From Oscillospiraceae bacterium (GTDB lineage Bacteria; Bacillota; Clostridia; Oscillospirales; JAAYXM01), in the NCBI GenBank assembly GCA_015068085.1, contig SVLF01000029.1, positions 1-33,959 on the forward strand: a stretch of 33,959 bases of DNA. Direction: 5' to 3'. Shown here piece by piece: positions 20,962-29,656 of the stretch (position 1 is its first letter; each line of letters starts with the position of its first letter). The notes under the pieces are model-generated. The model was not told the DNA's origin and did no database searches. It saw only the letters and a list, made by a program, of their open reading frames with translations. Position numbers and translations under genes: made by a program.

Positions 20962-21801
20962 ATGAAAAAAGGAATCAGCATTTGGTCTTTTGCGGAAGCT
21001 GATCTTGGCCGCGTGTTTGCGCTTGCAAAGGATGCAGGCTTTGACGGCGTTGAGCTTGCGCTTGCGGAAGACGGACCGGTAAATATGAACAGCACAAAGG
21101 AAGATATGGAGAAAATAAGCGCCCTTGCAAAAGAACACGGTATAGAGCTTTACAGCCTTGCAAGCGGTATGTACTGGAAGAAAAATTACACATCAAATGA
21201 CGAGGCAACCCGCCGGTATGCAATAGACACAACGAAGAAACAGCTTGAGCTTGCGTCGTACCTCGGCATGGAAAGTATTCTTGTAGTTCCGGGTGCCTGC
21301 GGTGTCGATTTTGAACCGGACAGCGAGGTTATTCCGTATGATGTAGCATATGACCGTGCGCTCTCTGCACTTTCTGAGCTTGCGCCCGTTGCTGAAAAAT
21401 ACGGTGTTGTTCTCGGTATAGAAAATGTATGGAACAAATTCCTTCTTTCGCCTATCGAAATGCGCGATTTGATTGATAAGGTCAATTCTCCGTTTGTCGG
21501 CTCATATTTTGATGTCGGAAACGTGCTTTATTGCGGATATCCAGAGCATTGGATAAACATTCTCGGTAAGCGTATAACGAAGGTGCATTTTAAGGATTAT
21601 AAGCGCGAACCGGGCGGACTTAATTGCTTTGTTGATCTTCTTTCCGGAGATGTTGACTATATCGCTGTTATGGATGCATTCCGTAACATCGGATATGATG
21701 GCTGGGTTACTGCGGAGATGCTTCCGCCGTACCGACAATTCCCCGAGGCAATTTTGTATAACACATCAAAATCTATGGATTATATTTTGGGAGGTAAGTA
21801 A
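20962..21801 (+). CDS. Sugar phosphate isomerase/epimerase (xylose isomerase-like TIM barrel)
   Basis: The 279-residue protein is an AP-endonuclease-2 superfamily TIM barrel. Likely metal ligands are E154 (GIENVWN), D184 (SYFDVGN), H209 (KVHFKD) and E252 (VTAEM), the family's usual four-residue divalent-metal site. Relatives include IolE/IolI, D-psicose epimerase and 3-keto-sugar enzymes, which shift or eliminate at carbons next to a keto group. GGGAGG lies about ten bases ahead of the ATG. It is the first gene of a three-gene operon with a Gfo/Idh/MocA dehydrogenase and a second barrel, divergent from an AraC regulator. The substrate is not evident; an oxidised sugar or inositol is likely. 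Confidence 0.88.
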   Translation: MKKGISIWSFAEADLGRVFALAKDAGFDGVELALAEDGPVNMNSTKEDMEKISALAKEHGIELYSLASGMYWKKNYTSNDEATRRYAIDTTKKQLELASYLGMESILVVPGACGVDFEPDSEVIPYDVAYDRALSALSELAPVAEKYGVVLGIENVWNKFLLSPIEMRDLIDKVNSPFVGSYFDVGNVLYCGYPEHWINILGKRITKVHFKDYKREPGGLNCFVDLLSGDVDYIAVMDAFRNIGYDGWVTAEMLPPYRQFPEAILYNTSKSMDYILGGK

Positions 21802-21804
21802 ACT

Positions 21805-22803
21805 ATGTTAAAGGTAGGTCTTATTGGCTGCGGATTTATGGGTGGAATGCATTCTTCCTGCTATGCTGCGCTTGATGGGGTTACGGTTTCGGCTGTTGCG
21901 GATTTGAGAGCAGATAAGGCAGAAGAAATTGCAAAAGTACATAACGCAGAGATTTTTGCAAACGGTGAAGAGCTTATTGCTAATGCAGATGTGGATATAA
22001 TTGATATCTGCCTTCCGACATACCTTCATACAAGCCATGCTGTTTCGGCGATGAAAAAGGGCAGGCACGTGTTTATTGAAAAGCCGGTATGCCTGACACC
22101 CGAGGAAGGCGAGCTCCTTATTAAAATCGAAAAAGAGACAGGTGCAAAGGTTCAGGTGGGACAGGTTATACGCTTCTGGAACGAATATAAGTGGCTTAAG
22201 GAAGCGGCAGACAGCGGCAGATACGGAAAGATAAAATCCGCTGTGTTCAAACGCTTAAGCTCTGTTCCCGATTGGGCATGGGAGGGATGGCTTCACGATC
22301 CCGAAAAGAGCGGAAGCGTAGCTCTTGATATGCACATCCACGATGTTGACTTTATGCGTTATCTTATGGGTGAACCCGAATCCTTCAAGGCATCGGTAAG
22401 CCGCAATGAAAACAATGTAATTGAGCAGATTTTCACGACCTTTGAATATCCGGATGCGGCAGTAACTGTTGAAGCGTGCTGGGATTATCCGGAAGCATTC
22501 CCGTTTGATGCAGGCTTCCGCGTTAAATTTGAGAATGCAACCGTCGTTAATGACAGCAACGGGCTTAATGTTTATCACAAGGGCGGCAAAACCGAAAAAA
22601 TCGAAATCAAAGCAGAGTTTGAAGGAAGCGATGATATCGGAGGTAATATCTCGGATCTCGGCGGCTACTACAATGAACTGAAATATTTCACAGAAAGACT
22701 GGCTGCGAACGAACCGCTTTGCGTTGCTCCGATTGAAGAAGCTGTAAAATCGGTCAACCTTGCGCTTAGTGAAATTGCAAGCGTCGGAGGTGCAAAGATA
22801 TAG
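21805..22803 (+). CDS. Gfo/Idh/MocA family NAD(P)-dependent oxidoreductase
   Basis: The 332-residue protein has the dinucleotide-binding loop GCGFMG at residues 8-13, the family's EKP at 92-94 (the Lys is catalytic) and the active-site stretch LDMHIHDVDF at 174-183. Enzymes of this family oxidise or reduce a hydroxyl/keto group of sugars or inositols with NAD(P). It starts four bases after the first isomerase, with its ribosome site (GGAGG) inside the end of that gene, and is followed two bases later by the second isomerase. The tight three-gene arrangement suggests the enzymes act in succession, for example oxidation at C3 followed by epimerisation or elimination. Confidence 0.92.
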   Translation: MLKVGLIGCGFMGGMHSSCYAALDGVTVSAVADLRADKAEEIAKVHNAEIFANGEELIANADVDIIDICLPTYLHTSHAVSAMKKGRHVFIEKPVCLTPEEGELLIKIEKETGAKVQVGQVIRFWNEYKWLKEAADSGRYGKIKSAVFKRLSSVPDWAWEGWLHDPEKSGSVALDMHIHDVDFMRYLMGEPESFKASVSRNENNVIEQIFTTFEYPDAAVTVEACWDYPEAFPFDAGFRVKFENATVVNDSNGLNVYHKGGKTEKIEIKAEFEGSDDIGGNISDLGGYYNELKYFTERLAANEPLCVAPIEEAVKSVNLALSEIASVGGAKI

Positions 22804-22804
22804 T

Positions 22805-23626
22805 ATGGACAGCAAGCTTTGTCTTTACTGGCCACCGCATCCCGGAGTAAAATCGTACTATGATATGATAGACGCTTCTGTTGCATATGGGTTCTCACAC
22901 CTTGAAGGCTTCAGTAACCTTGATTTTTCTACGCCTGATACGGAAAACGCGAAGAGAATCCGTGAATATGCCGACAGTAAAGGAATCAGCTTTTCCTGCT
23001 TTTCCGTATATATTAATCTTGTCGGAAAAGACAGTTCAGAGATGGCGGAAAGGCTTCGCGGGTATGCGGAGGTGGCGAAGATTTTGGGTTCGCCGTATCT
23101 TCACCATACGGTAGTTAATGATTTTACCGATCCTGAAAATGTTCTCCCTTACCGCGATGGATTTTTCAAAAAGGGCATAGAAGAGATTCGCAACATCTAT
23201 GATTTTGCGGATTCTCTCGGTGTAAGGACTATCTACGAGGAACAGGGCTTTCTCTTTAACGGAATTGACGGAATAGGACGTCTCCTTGATTCGGTAAACC
23301 GCAATGTCGGTATCGTTGCCGATTTTGCAAACATATATCAGGCAGGCGAAAATCCGGAAGAATTCATAAAGACGTTTGGGGAAAAAGTTGTTCATGCTCA
23401 TGTTAAAGATATTGCGCTTTTGCCCGAACGTGGGAAAGAAGGTCTAAAGACGCTTTCTCAAAGCTTTATGCACGAAAGAAAGATAGGCGAGGGAATCGTC
23501 GATATCAAAGGGTGCATTGATTTACTCAAAGCTTGCGGATACAACGGCTTTTACGGTATAGAATATACCGCAAAAAGCTTTGAGGAAATGAAAAGTATTA
23601 TAGATACACTCAAAACGATGAATTAA
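22805..23626 (+). CDS. Second sugar phosphate isomerase/epimerase-like TIM barrel
   Basis: The 273-residue barrel keeps the superfamily's likely metal ligands: E145 or E146 (TIYEEQG), D173 (VADFAN), H197 or H199 (VVHAHVKD) and E253 (GIEYTA). It is only distantly similar to the first isomerase of the operon, so the two probably do different steps. The frame continues upstream into the dehydrogenase gene, but the ATG at 22805 directly after its stop is preferred; GGAGGTG lies about ten bases ahead inside the dehydrogenase end. The terminator at 23632-23680 closes the operon. Confidence 0.87.
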   Translation: MDSKLCLYWPPHPGVKSYYDMIDASVAYGFSHLEGFSNLDFSTPDTENAKRIREYADSKGISFSCFSVYINLVGKDSSEMAERLRGYAEVAKILGSPYLHHTVVNDFTDPENVLPYRDGFFKKGIEEIRNIYDFADSLGVRTIYEEQGFLFNGIDGIGRLLDSVNRNVGIVADFANIYQAGENPEEFIKTFGEKVVHAHVKDIALLPERGKEGLKTLSQSFMHERKIGEGIVDIKGCIDLLKACGYNGFYGIEYTAKSFEEMKSIIDTLKTMN

Positions 23627-23631
23627 AATGC

Positions 23632-23680
23632 AAAAACACCAATGGTTGAAGGCTGATTCGACGACCGCTGGTGTTTTTTT
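23632..23680 (+). terminator. Terminator of the sugar operon
   Basis: AAAAACACCA (23632-23641) pairs perfectly with TGGTGTTTTT (23669-23678) around a 27-base loop, with a seven-base T-run from 23674. Confidence 0.8.
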
Positions 23681-23769
23681 GTCTGCCGGCATTGTTACAC
23701 TTCTTTTCTTCAGAGATTATAAGGCAAAACGAATTAATATTGCATATCAGATTATATCTTGTGGAAAGA

Positions 23770-23799
23770 TTGACATTGGGTATCAAAATATGGTAAAAT
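23770..23799 (+). promoter_or_regulatory. Promoter of the topoisomerase genes
   Basis: TTGACA (23770-23775) and TAAAAT (23794-23799) are 18 bases apart, about 60 bases ahead of the preferred TTG start. The bases between the sugar-operon terminator and this promoter (23681-23769) show nothing else. Confidence 0.65.
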
Positions 23800-23858
23800 A
23801 ATTCCATGTTGATTAAATGGTAAATCTTGGCGCAGATTTTGCGCGTGGAGGTTTTATA

Positions 23859-25853
23859 TTGAGTACTAAAGTTGCAAGAAAAGAATACGATAATGAAAGT
23901 ATATCCTCGCTTAAAGGCGCGGACAGAGTGCGTAAACGTCCGTCGGTTATTTTCGGCTCGGACGGCCTTGATGCGTGCGAGCATTCTGCGTTTGAAATTA
24001 TTTCAAACTCTATTGACGAGGCGCGCGAAGGGCACGGCGATACGATTGTTGTCACCCTTTATGAGGATCATTCGATAGAGGTTGAAGATTTTGGACGCGG
24101 TTGCCCTGTTGACTATAACGCGGCAGAGGGGCGCTATAACTGGGAGCTTGTTTTTTGTGAGCTGTATGCCGGAGGTAAGTATAAGAACAACGAGGGCTCA
24201 AACTATGAGTATTCCCTCGGTCTTAACGGTCTTGGTGCGTGCGCAACGCAGTACACCGCGGAATATATGGACGTAACGGTGCGCCGTGACGGGAATAAGT
24301 ATTCTCTTCATTTTGAAAAGGGTGAGAATATCGGCGGGCTGACAACCGAGCCGACAGACAGAAAAAAGACAGGCTCGTGCATCCGCTGGAAGCCGGACCT
24401 TGAGGTTTTTACGGATGTAAATATTCCTGCCGAGTTTTTTCTTGATACGTTAAAGCGTCAGGCGGTTGTAAACGCCGGAATAACCTTTAAATTCCGCGAG
24501 CAGGTCGGCGGAAGCTTCCGCACGACGGAGTTTAAATATGAAAACGGAATCGTGGATTATGTTGAAGAGCTTGCAGGGGAAACTCCGCCGCTTACAAAGC
24601 CGCGCTTCTGGACGTGCGAGAGAAAGGGACGTGACCGTGACGACAGACCGGAATACAAGGTTAAGATTTCCGCGGCATTCTGCTTTACGAATACTGCGCC
24701 GAAGGTTGAGTATTACCACAATTCTTCGTGGCTTGAATATGGCGGGGCGCCGGATAAGGCGGTTCGCAATGCCTTTGTGTATGCTATAGATAATTTTGCA
24801 AAGCAGAACAACAAATATCAGAAGAATGAAAGCAAGATAGGTTTTGTTGATGTGTTTGATTGCCTGCTTCTCGTTTCGAATAACTTCTCAACAATTGCGT
24901 CATACGAAAACCAGACGAAGAAGGCAGTTACGAATAAATTTATTCAGGACGCGATGACGGAGTTTTTACGCGCACAGCTTGAAATATACTTTATCGAGAA
25001 TAAGGACGAGGCGATGCGCATCTGCGATCAGGTTCTTATCAACAAGCGAAGCCGTGAGAGCGCGGAAAAAGAACGCCTTAATATCAAGAAAAAGCTTACC
25101 GGCAATCTTGATATGACGAACAGAATACAGAAGTTTATCGACTGTCGGACAAAGGACCGTGAACGGCGAGAATTGTATATCGTTGAGGGTGATTCTGCGG
25201 CGGGTGCATGTAAGCAGGGGAGAAGCGCGGAATTTCAGGCGATTATGCCGGTTCGCGGAAAAATTCTTAACTGCTTAAAGGCAGACCTCGGTAAGATTTT
25301 CAACAGCGATATAATAGTTGACCTCATAAAAATTCTCGGATGCGGGGTTGAGGTGCAGAGCAAGAAGAATAAAGACCTTTCAAGCTTTGACCTCGGCGGA
25401 CTTCGCTGGAAGCGCGTTATTATATGTACCGATGCCGATGTTGACGGCTTCCAGATCCGCACGCTTATTCTTACGATGATTTACCGCCTTATGCCTACGC
25501 TTATAAACGCAGGGTATGTTTATATCGCGGAATCCCCGCTTTATGAAATCAATTGCGGAAGTGACACGTATTTTGCGTATTCCGACAGCGAGAAGAATGA
25601 TATTTTAACGAAAATCGGAGATAAAAAGTACACAATCCAGCGAAGCAAGGGTCTCGGTGAAAACGAGCCGGATATGATGTGGGAAACCACGATGAATCCG
25701 GAGTCGCGCCGCCTTATAAAGGTTGTGCCGGATATGGCAGAGGCGGCTGTTGCTGAGATGTTTGACCTTCTTTTGGGAGATAATCTTGCTGACCGCAAGC
25801 AGTTTATTGCAGAGAACGGCTGGAAGTATCTCGACGAAGCGGATGTGTCGTAA
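23859..25853 (+). CDS. Type IIA topoisomerase ATPase subunit (GyrB/ParE family)
   Basis: The 664-residue protein carries the GHKL ATPase motifs (FEIISNSIDEAREG near residue 45, EDFGRGCPVDYN near 74, LGLNGLGACATQ near 115), the QTK loop (ENQTKKAV near 350) and the TOPRIM site EGDSAAG near 443, DADVDGF near 525 and RSKGLGENEP near 595. It supplies ATP hydrolysis and metal binding for strand passage. TTG at 23859 is preferred, seven bases after GGAGG; the upstream ATG at 23817 has no ribosome site. It is followed 15 bases later by the DNA-cutting subunit. Glycine-loop and other motif details differ from typical GyrB, so this is probably topoisomerase IV or a second, lineage-specific enzyme rather than the main gyrase. 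Confidence 0.9.
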   Translation: MSTKVARKEYDNESISSLKGADRVRKRPSVIFGSDGLDACEHSAFEIISNSIDEAREGHGDTIVVTLYEDHSIEVEDFGRGCPVDYNAAEGRYNWELVFCELYAGGKYKNNEGSNYEYSLGLNGLGACATQYTAEYMDVTVRRDGNKYSLHFEKGENIGGLTTEPTDRKKTGSCIRWKPDLEVFTDVNIPAEFFLDTLKRQAVVNAGITFKFREQVGGSFRTTEFKYENGIVDYVEELAGETPPLTKPRFWTCERKGRDRDDRPEYKVKISAAFCFTNTAPKVEYYHNSSWLEYGGAPDKAVRNAFVYAIDNFAKQNNKYQKNESKIGFVDVFDCLLLVSNNFSTIASYENQTKKAVTNKFIQDAMTEFLRAQLEIYFIENKDEAMRICDQVLINKRSRESAEKERLNIKKKLTGNLDMTNRIQKFIDCRTKDRERRELYIVEGDSAAGACKQGRSAEFQAIMPVRGKILNCLKADLGKIFNSDIIVDLIKILGCGVEVQSKKNKDLSSFDLGGLRWKRVIICTDADVDGFQIRTLILTMIYRLMPTLINAGYVYIAESPLYEINCGSDTYFAYSDSEKNDILTKIGDKKYTIQRSKGLGENEPDMMWETTMNPESRRLIKVVPDMAEAAVAEMFDLLLGDNLADRKQFIAENGWKYLDEADVS

Positions 25854-25868
25854 AGGAGGGAAATGAGA

Positions 25869-28091
25869 ATGGCAAGAAAGAAGAAAACGGAAGAAAAAGA
25901 ACGCAAGGTTTTCGGGCTCAGTGCCGAGGTTGTTGAGCAGCAGATAACCGAAACTCTTGAGAAAAACTATATGCCGTATGCTATGTCCGTCATCATTTCC
26001 CGTGCGATTCCGGAAATAGACGGCTTCAAGCCTTCGCACAGAAAGCTGCTTTACACTATGTACAGCATGGGGCTTTTAAACGGTGCGAGAACAAAATCTG
26101 CAAACGTTGTAGGGCAGACGATGAAATTAAATCCGCACGGTGATGCGGCGATATATGAAACAATGGTGCGTCTTACGCGCGGAAATGAAGCGCTGAATCT
26201 GCCGTTTGTCGATTCAAAGGGTAACTTCGGTAAGGTTTATTCCCGCGATACGGCATATGCGGCATCGCGTTACACTGAGGTGAAGCTCTCTCCTATCTGC
26301 GCGGAGCTTTTCCGTGATATCCGCGATACGGTCGATTTCGTTCCAAACTATGACAACACGCTTGAAGAGCCGACGCTTTTGCCTACCGAGTTTCCGAACA
26401 TCTTAGTTTCGGCAAACACGGGTATTGCCGTTGGCATGGCATCAAACATATGCGGATTTAATCTTTCGGAGGTTTGCCGCACAACGATAGAGCTTATACG
26501 CAATCCCGAGCATGACCTGTTATCCACTCTTCTTGCACCGGATTTCCCGACGGGTGCTGAGATTGTGTATGAAAAAGAAGAAATGGACAATATCTACAGA
26601 ACGGGACGCGGCTCATTCAAGCTCCGTGCCCGCTGGAAATATGACAAGCCGAATAACCTTATAGAGGTTTTTGAAATCCCGTATACCACGACGGTTGAAG
26701 CAATAAGGGATAAGATTGTTGATCTTGCAAAGGCAGGGAAGCTTCGTGAGGTATCCGATGTCCGTGATGAGTCGGATAAGGAAGGACTTAAGCTTGCGAT
26801 AGAGCTAAAGCGCGGAACAGACCCGGATAAGCTTATGCAAAAGCTCTTCAAGCTTACACCGCTTATGGATTCTTACGCATGCAACTTCAACGTTCTTATC
26901 GGCGGAAATCCGATGGTGCTTGGTGTTCGCGAGCTTTTAAACGAATGGACGGCGTGGAGAACGGAGTGTGTAAAGCGGCGCATCTTTGCAGAGCTTAAGC
27001 GCAAAAAAGACAAGCTCCACAAATTAAAAGGTCTTAAAAAGATTCTTCTTGATATAGACCGCGCTATTGCCATAATCCGCGAGACGGAGGAGGAAAGTGA
27101 AGTTGTTCCGAACCTTATGATAGGCTTCGGAATAGACGAAATTCAGGCGGAGTTTGTTGCTGAGATTAAGCTTCGTAATATAAACAAGGAATACATCTTA
27201 AAGCGCGTGGCAGAGACGAGCGAGCTGGCAGAGGAGATTGAGGACCTTGAAGATATCCTTGCAAGCAAGACTCGAATCAAGAACGTTATCATAAAAGGAC
27301 TTGAAGAGATTATCAAAAAGTACGATACTCCGAGAAAAACTCAGATTGTCTACGGCAGTGAGGTTGAGGAATACAACGAAGAAGATACAACTCCCGATTA
27401 TCCGGTTCACGTTTTCCTCTCGCGTGAGGGTTACTTTAAAAAGATAACTCCGCTCTCTCTCCGTATGGGCGGTGAACAGAAATACAAGGAAAATGACGGA
27501 CTGCGTGATACGTTTGAGATGACAAACCGCGGTGAGCTTCTGTTCTTTACCGACAAGTGCCAGGTATACAAGGTTCATGTTGCGGATTTTGCAGACACAA
27601 AGGCGAGCGTGCTCGGGGACTATCTGCCGGCAAAGCTCGGCATGGACGAGGGAGAACAGGTTGTATTTATGTGCGACCCGGGTGATTACAAGAGCCATCT
27701 TATTTTCGTTTTTGAAAACGGAAAGGTTGCGCGTGTTGAGCTTTCATCCTACGAAACAAAGACGAACAGAAAGCGCCTTACCGGTGCGTATTCCGATAAG
27801 AGCCCGCTTGTTGCGGTGTTCAAAATTTCTGAGGATGAACAGCTTGTTATGTACTCCACCGAAAACCGTGCGCTTATCTTCCATACGGCGCTTCTCACGC
27901 CGAAGACTTCGCGCAGCACTCAGGGCGTTGCGGTGATGAAACTTAAGCCTAAGTATAAGGTGAAGCTTGCGTGCCGTGAGGGCGCATCCAGCATAAAGGA
28001 TGCATCGCGCTACAGAGTGCGCACGCTTCCGGCGGCAGGTGCAAGGCTTACCGATGATGAACGACTTGATGAGCAGATAAGTTTGTTCTGA
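25869..28091 (+). CDS. Type IIA topoisomerase cleavage subunit (GyrA/ParC family)
   Basis: The 740-residue protein has the breakage-reunion domain with YAMSVIISRAIPEIDGFKPS at about residues 37-56, the catalytic Tyr at about 135 (AASRYTEVKLS), and FPNILVSANTGIAVGMASN near 177. A helical coiled coil spans about 360-480, and a shortened beta-propeller follows from about 500. The GyrA box (QRRGGKG-like) that lets gyrase wrap DNA is not seen, so decatenation or relaxation (topoisomerase IV type) is more likely than supercoiling. ATG at 25869 lies nine bases after AAGGAGG and is preferred over ATG at 25863, which is only three bases away. It pairs with the ATPase subunit just upstream. Confidence 0.9.
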   Translation: MARKKKTEEKERKVFGLSAEVVEQQITETLEKNYMPYAMSVIISRAIPEIDGFKPSHRKLLYTMYSMGLLNGARTKSANVVGQTMKLNPHGDAAIYETMVRLTRGNEALNLPFVDSKGNFGKVYSRDTAYAASRYTEVKLSPICAELFRDIRDTVDFVPNYDNTLEEPTLLPTEFPNILVSANTGIAVGMASNICGFNLSEVCRTTIELIRNPEHDLLSTLLAPDFPTGAEIVYEKEEMDNIYRTGRGSFKLRARWKYDKPNNLIEVFEIPYTTTVEAIRDKIVDLAKAGKLREVSDVRDESDKEGLKLAIELKRGTDPDKLMQKLFKLTPLMDSYACNFNVLIGGNPMVLGVRELLNEWTAWRTECVKRRIFAELKRKKDKLHKLKGLKKILLDIDRAIAIIRETEEESEVVPNLMIGFGIDEIQAEFVAEIKLRNINKEYILKRVAETSELAEEIEDLEDILASKTRIKNVIIKGLEEIIKKYDTPRKTQIVYGSEVEEYNEEDTTPDYPVHVFLSREGYFKKITPLSLRMGGEQKYKENDGLRDTFEMTNRGELLFFTDKCQVYKVHVADFADTKASVLGDYLPAKLGMDEGEQVVFMCDPGDYKSHLIFVFENGKVARVELSSYETKTNRKRLTGAYSDKSPLVAVFKISEDEQLVMYSTENRALIFHTALLTPKTSRSTQGVAVMKLKPKYKVKLACREGASSIKDASRYRVRTLPAAGARLTDDERLDEQISLF

Positions 28092-28098
28092 AAAGCTA

Positions 28099-28127
28099 TT
28101 TACAATTAACAATTTCGGGTGTATAAT
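28099..28127 (+). promoter_or_regulatory. Promoter of the small protein-sugar kinase operon
   Basis: TTTACA (28099-28104) and TATAAT (28122-28127) are 17 bases apart, directly after the topoisomerase stop and about 29 bases ahead of the next ATG. Confidence 0.75.
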
Positions 28128-28155
28128 ATAAAAAACAGAAAAGAGGTATATGACA

Positions 28156-28461
28156 ATGGCACCGAAAAGAATATTTTTTGACAAAACAGAGATCGTATTT
28201 ATGGTACCCGGACAGAAAAAGGTAGTTCGCAGAGAGCTTGCGGCAAAGGATATCGTCCGTATCCAGTTTGATGAGAGTGATTCCAAGCTTCTCGGTATTA
28301 TTCCGCAGAAGAGTGAAACAATTACCGTTGTTTCCGGTAAGGTGGGAACGCCTATCGTATACAAGAAAAGTCAGAATAAAAAGTATTTTGACGAATATAA
28401 GTCAGGTCTTGCACGCTTTGCAAAGGAAAACAACGTAACCTTCACGGATAACACAAAGTAA
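28156..28461 (+). CDS. Uncharacterised 101-residue protein
   Basis: I do not recognise this protein. It is small, basic (many Lys) and soluble, with alternating strand-like segments (EIVFMVPG, KVVRRELAAKDIVRIQFD, ETITVVSG) and a helix near the end (NKKYFDEYKSGLARFAKEN), a plan like a small PH-like or beta-barrel domain. It has its own consensus promoter and lies 17 bases ahead of the PfkB kinase, so it is expressed with it. ATG at 28156 is preferred over 28150 because of the spacing from GAGGT. The compositional match to neighbours suggests a native gene. Confidence 0.75.
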   Translation: MAPKRIFFDKTEIVFMVPGQKKVVRRELAAKDIVRIQFDESDSKLLGIIPQKSETITVVSGKVGTPIVYKKSQNKKYFDEYKSGLARFAKENNVTFTDNTK

Positions 28462-28478
28462 GAGGATAAAAAGCCTAT

Positions 28479-29438
28479 ATGAAAAAATTTGATGTTATTG
28501 CGCTTGGCGAGTTGCTTATTGACTTTATAAACAACGGAAAAAGTGAGCAGGGCAACCTTACTTTTGAGGCAAGCCCCGGCGGCGCGCCGTGCAATGTGCT
28601 GTCAATCCTTGCAAAGCTCGGGAGAAAGACGGCGTTTATCGGAAAGGTCGGAGACGATATCTTCGGAAAAAGGCTTAAGAGTGAGCTTCGTGCGCTTTCG
28701 ATAAACACAGAGTCTTTGCTTCTTGATAAGGATACGCGGACAACTCTTGCGTTCGTTGAAAACGATGAGACGGGAGACCGAAGCTTTTCTTTCTACCGTA
28801 ATCCGGGTGCAGACATTATGCTCACACCGGATGAGGTGAGCGAGGACGCGATAAAGGCGGCAAGGATTTTCCATCTAGGAACGCTTTCCATGACGCATGA
28901 GCCGGTACTCAGTGCAACGAAAAAAGCGCTTTCCTGCGCGAAGGAAAACGGATGTATTATCTCGTTTGACCCGAACCTGCGTGAGATGCTCTGGGAGTCG
29001 CCGGAGGATGCGAAGGCAGCGTTTGATTACGGTATGAAATACTGTGATGTACTTAAAATATCCGACAACGAGCTTGTCTGGTTTACCGGTGAAGAGGATT
29101 ACGGCAAGGGAATAGAGGTTCTTCAGAACAGATACAATATCCCGCTTATTCTCTTCTCAATGGGACGTGACGGCAGCCGCGCTTACTGCAACGGAAAATA
29201 CGTTGAGGTTCCGGCGTTTGTGCAGAAGAATACCGTGGACACCACGGGCGCGGGTGATACATTTATGGGTTCGTGTTTGCACTTCGTGCTTGAAAACGGT
29301 ATTGAAAGCATGACGGAGGAAAAGCTTTCCGAAATGCTTCGTTTTGCTAATGCCGCGGCGTCGATTGTAACAACCCGCAAGGGTGCACTTCGCGCTATGC
29401 CGACGAAAGACGAAATACTGGCGCTGCAAAACGCATAA
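28479..29438 (+). CDS. PfkB family carbohydrate kinase (fructokinase-like)
   Basis: The 319-residue protein shows the ribokinase/PfkB plan: ALGELLIDFI at the N-terminus, SPGGAPCNVLSILAKLG at about 32-48 (sugar site), and DTTGAGDTFMGS near 251-262, with the catalytic Asp in GAGD. Such enzymes phosphorylate free sugars with ATP; the GGAPCNV variant is common in bacterial fructokinases. It is downstream of the small unknown gene in one transcript and is closed by a nested hairpin terminator. It may feed a sugar released by the nearby glycosidases into glycolysis, which is inference. Confidence 0.92.
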   Translation: MKKFDVIALGELLIDFINNGKSEQGNLTFEASPGGAPCNVLSILAKLGRKTAFIGKVGDDIFGKRLKSELRALSINTESLLLDKDTRTTLAFVENDETGDRSFSFYRNPGADIMLTPDEVSEDAIKAARIFHLGTLSMTHEPVLSATKKALSCAKENGCIISFDPNLREMLWESPEDAKAAFDYGMKYCDVLKISDNELVWFTGEEDYGKGIEVLQNRYNIPLILFSMGRDGSRAYCNGKYVEVPAFVQKNTVDTTGAGDTFMGSCLHFVLENGIESMTEEKLSEMLRFANAAASIVTTRKGALRAMPTKDEILALQNA

Positions 29439-29454
29439 TATATAACGAGATACA

Positions 29455-29500
29455 CCCACCGGGCGGGAAGGCCATCTTCCTGTACGGTGGGCTTGTTGTT
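29455..29500 (+). terminator. Nested hairpin terminator after the PfkB gene
   Basis: CCCACCG (29455-29461) pairs with CGGTGGG (29485-29491), and within it GGAAG (29466-29470) pairs with CTTCC (29476-29480). CTTGTTGTTT follows. Confidence 0.75.
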
Positions 29501-29537
29501 TGTTCCAAAAATGATGTCTGGTTTTGACTTTGGAATT

Positions 29538-29566
29538 TTGTAAGCATGCAACAGACTTGGTATTAT
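29538..29566 (+). promoter_or_regulatory. Candidate promoter upstream of the GH39-like gene
   Basis: TTGTAA (29538-29543) and TATTAT (29561-29566) are 17 bases apart and about 90 bases ahead of the ATG. If this is the true promoter, the inverted repeat at 29585-29621 lies downstream of its start and would act as a repressor site. The alternative is the TAACAC-17-TATCAT pair inside the repeat. Confidence 0.5.
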
Positions 29567-29584
29567 GGCGGTATGAAATGTAAA

Positions 29585-29621
29585 ATATGATAACACAATA
29601 TGGCAAGCTATGTTATCATAT
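29585..29621 (+). promoter_or_regulatory. Inverted-repeat operator with ATATGATAA motif upstream of the GH39-like gene
   Basis: ATATGATAACA (29585-29595) and TGTTATCATAT (29611-29621) form a perfect 11-base inverted repeat around 15 bases. Directly after ATATGA comes TAACAC (29591-29596), then 17 bases, then TATCAT (29614-29619), a weak promoter whose -35 abuts the motif. The same ATATGATAA plan occurs twice at 33430-33507. Confidence 0.7.
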
Positions 29622-29656
29622 GCAATAAAGCTTTTGATAAGAAAAAGAGGTTGAAT

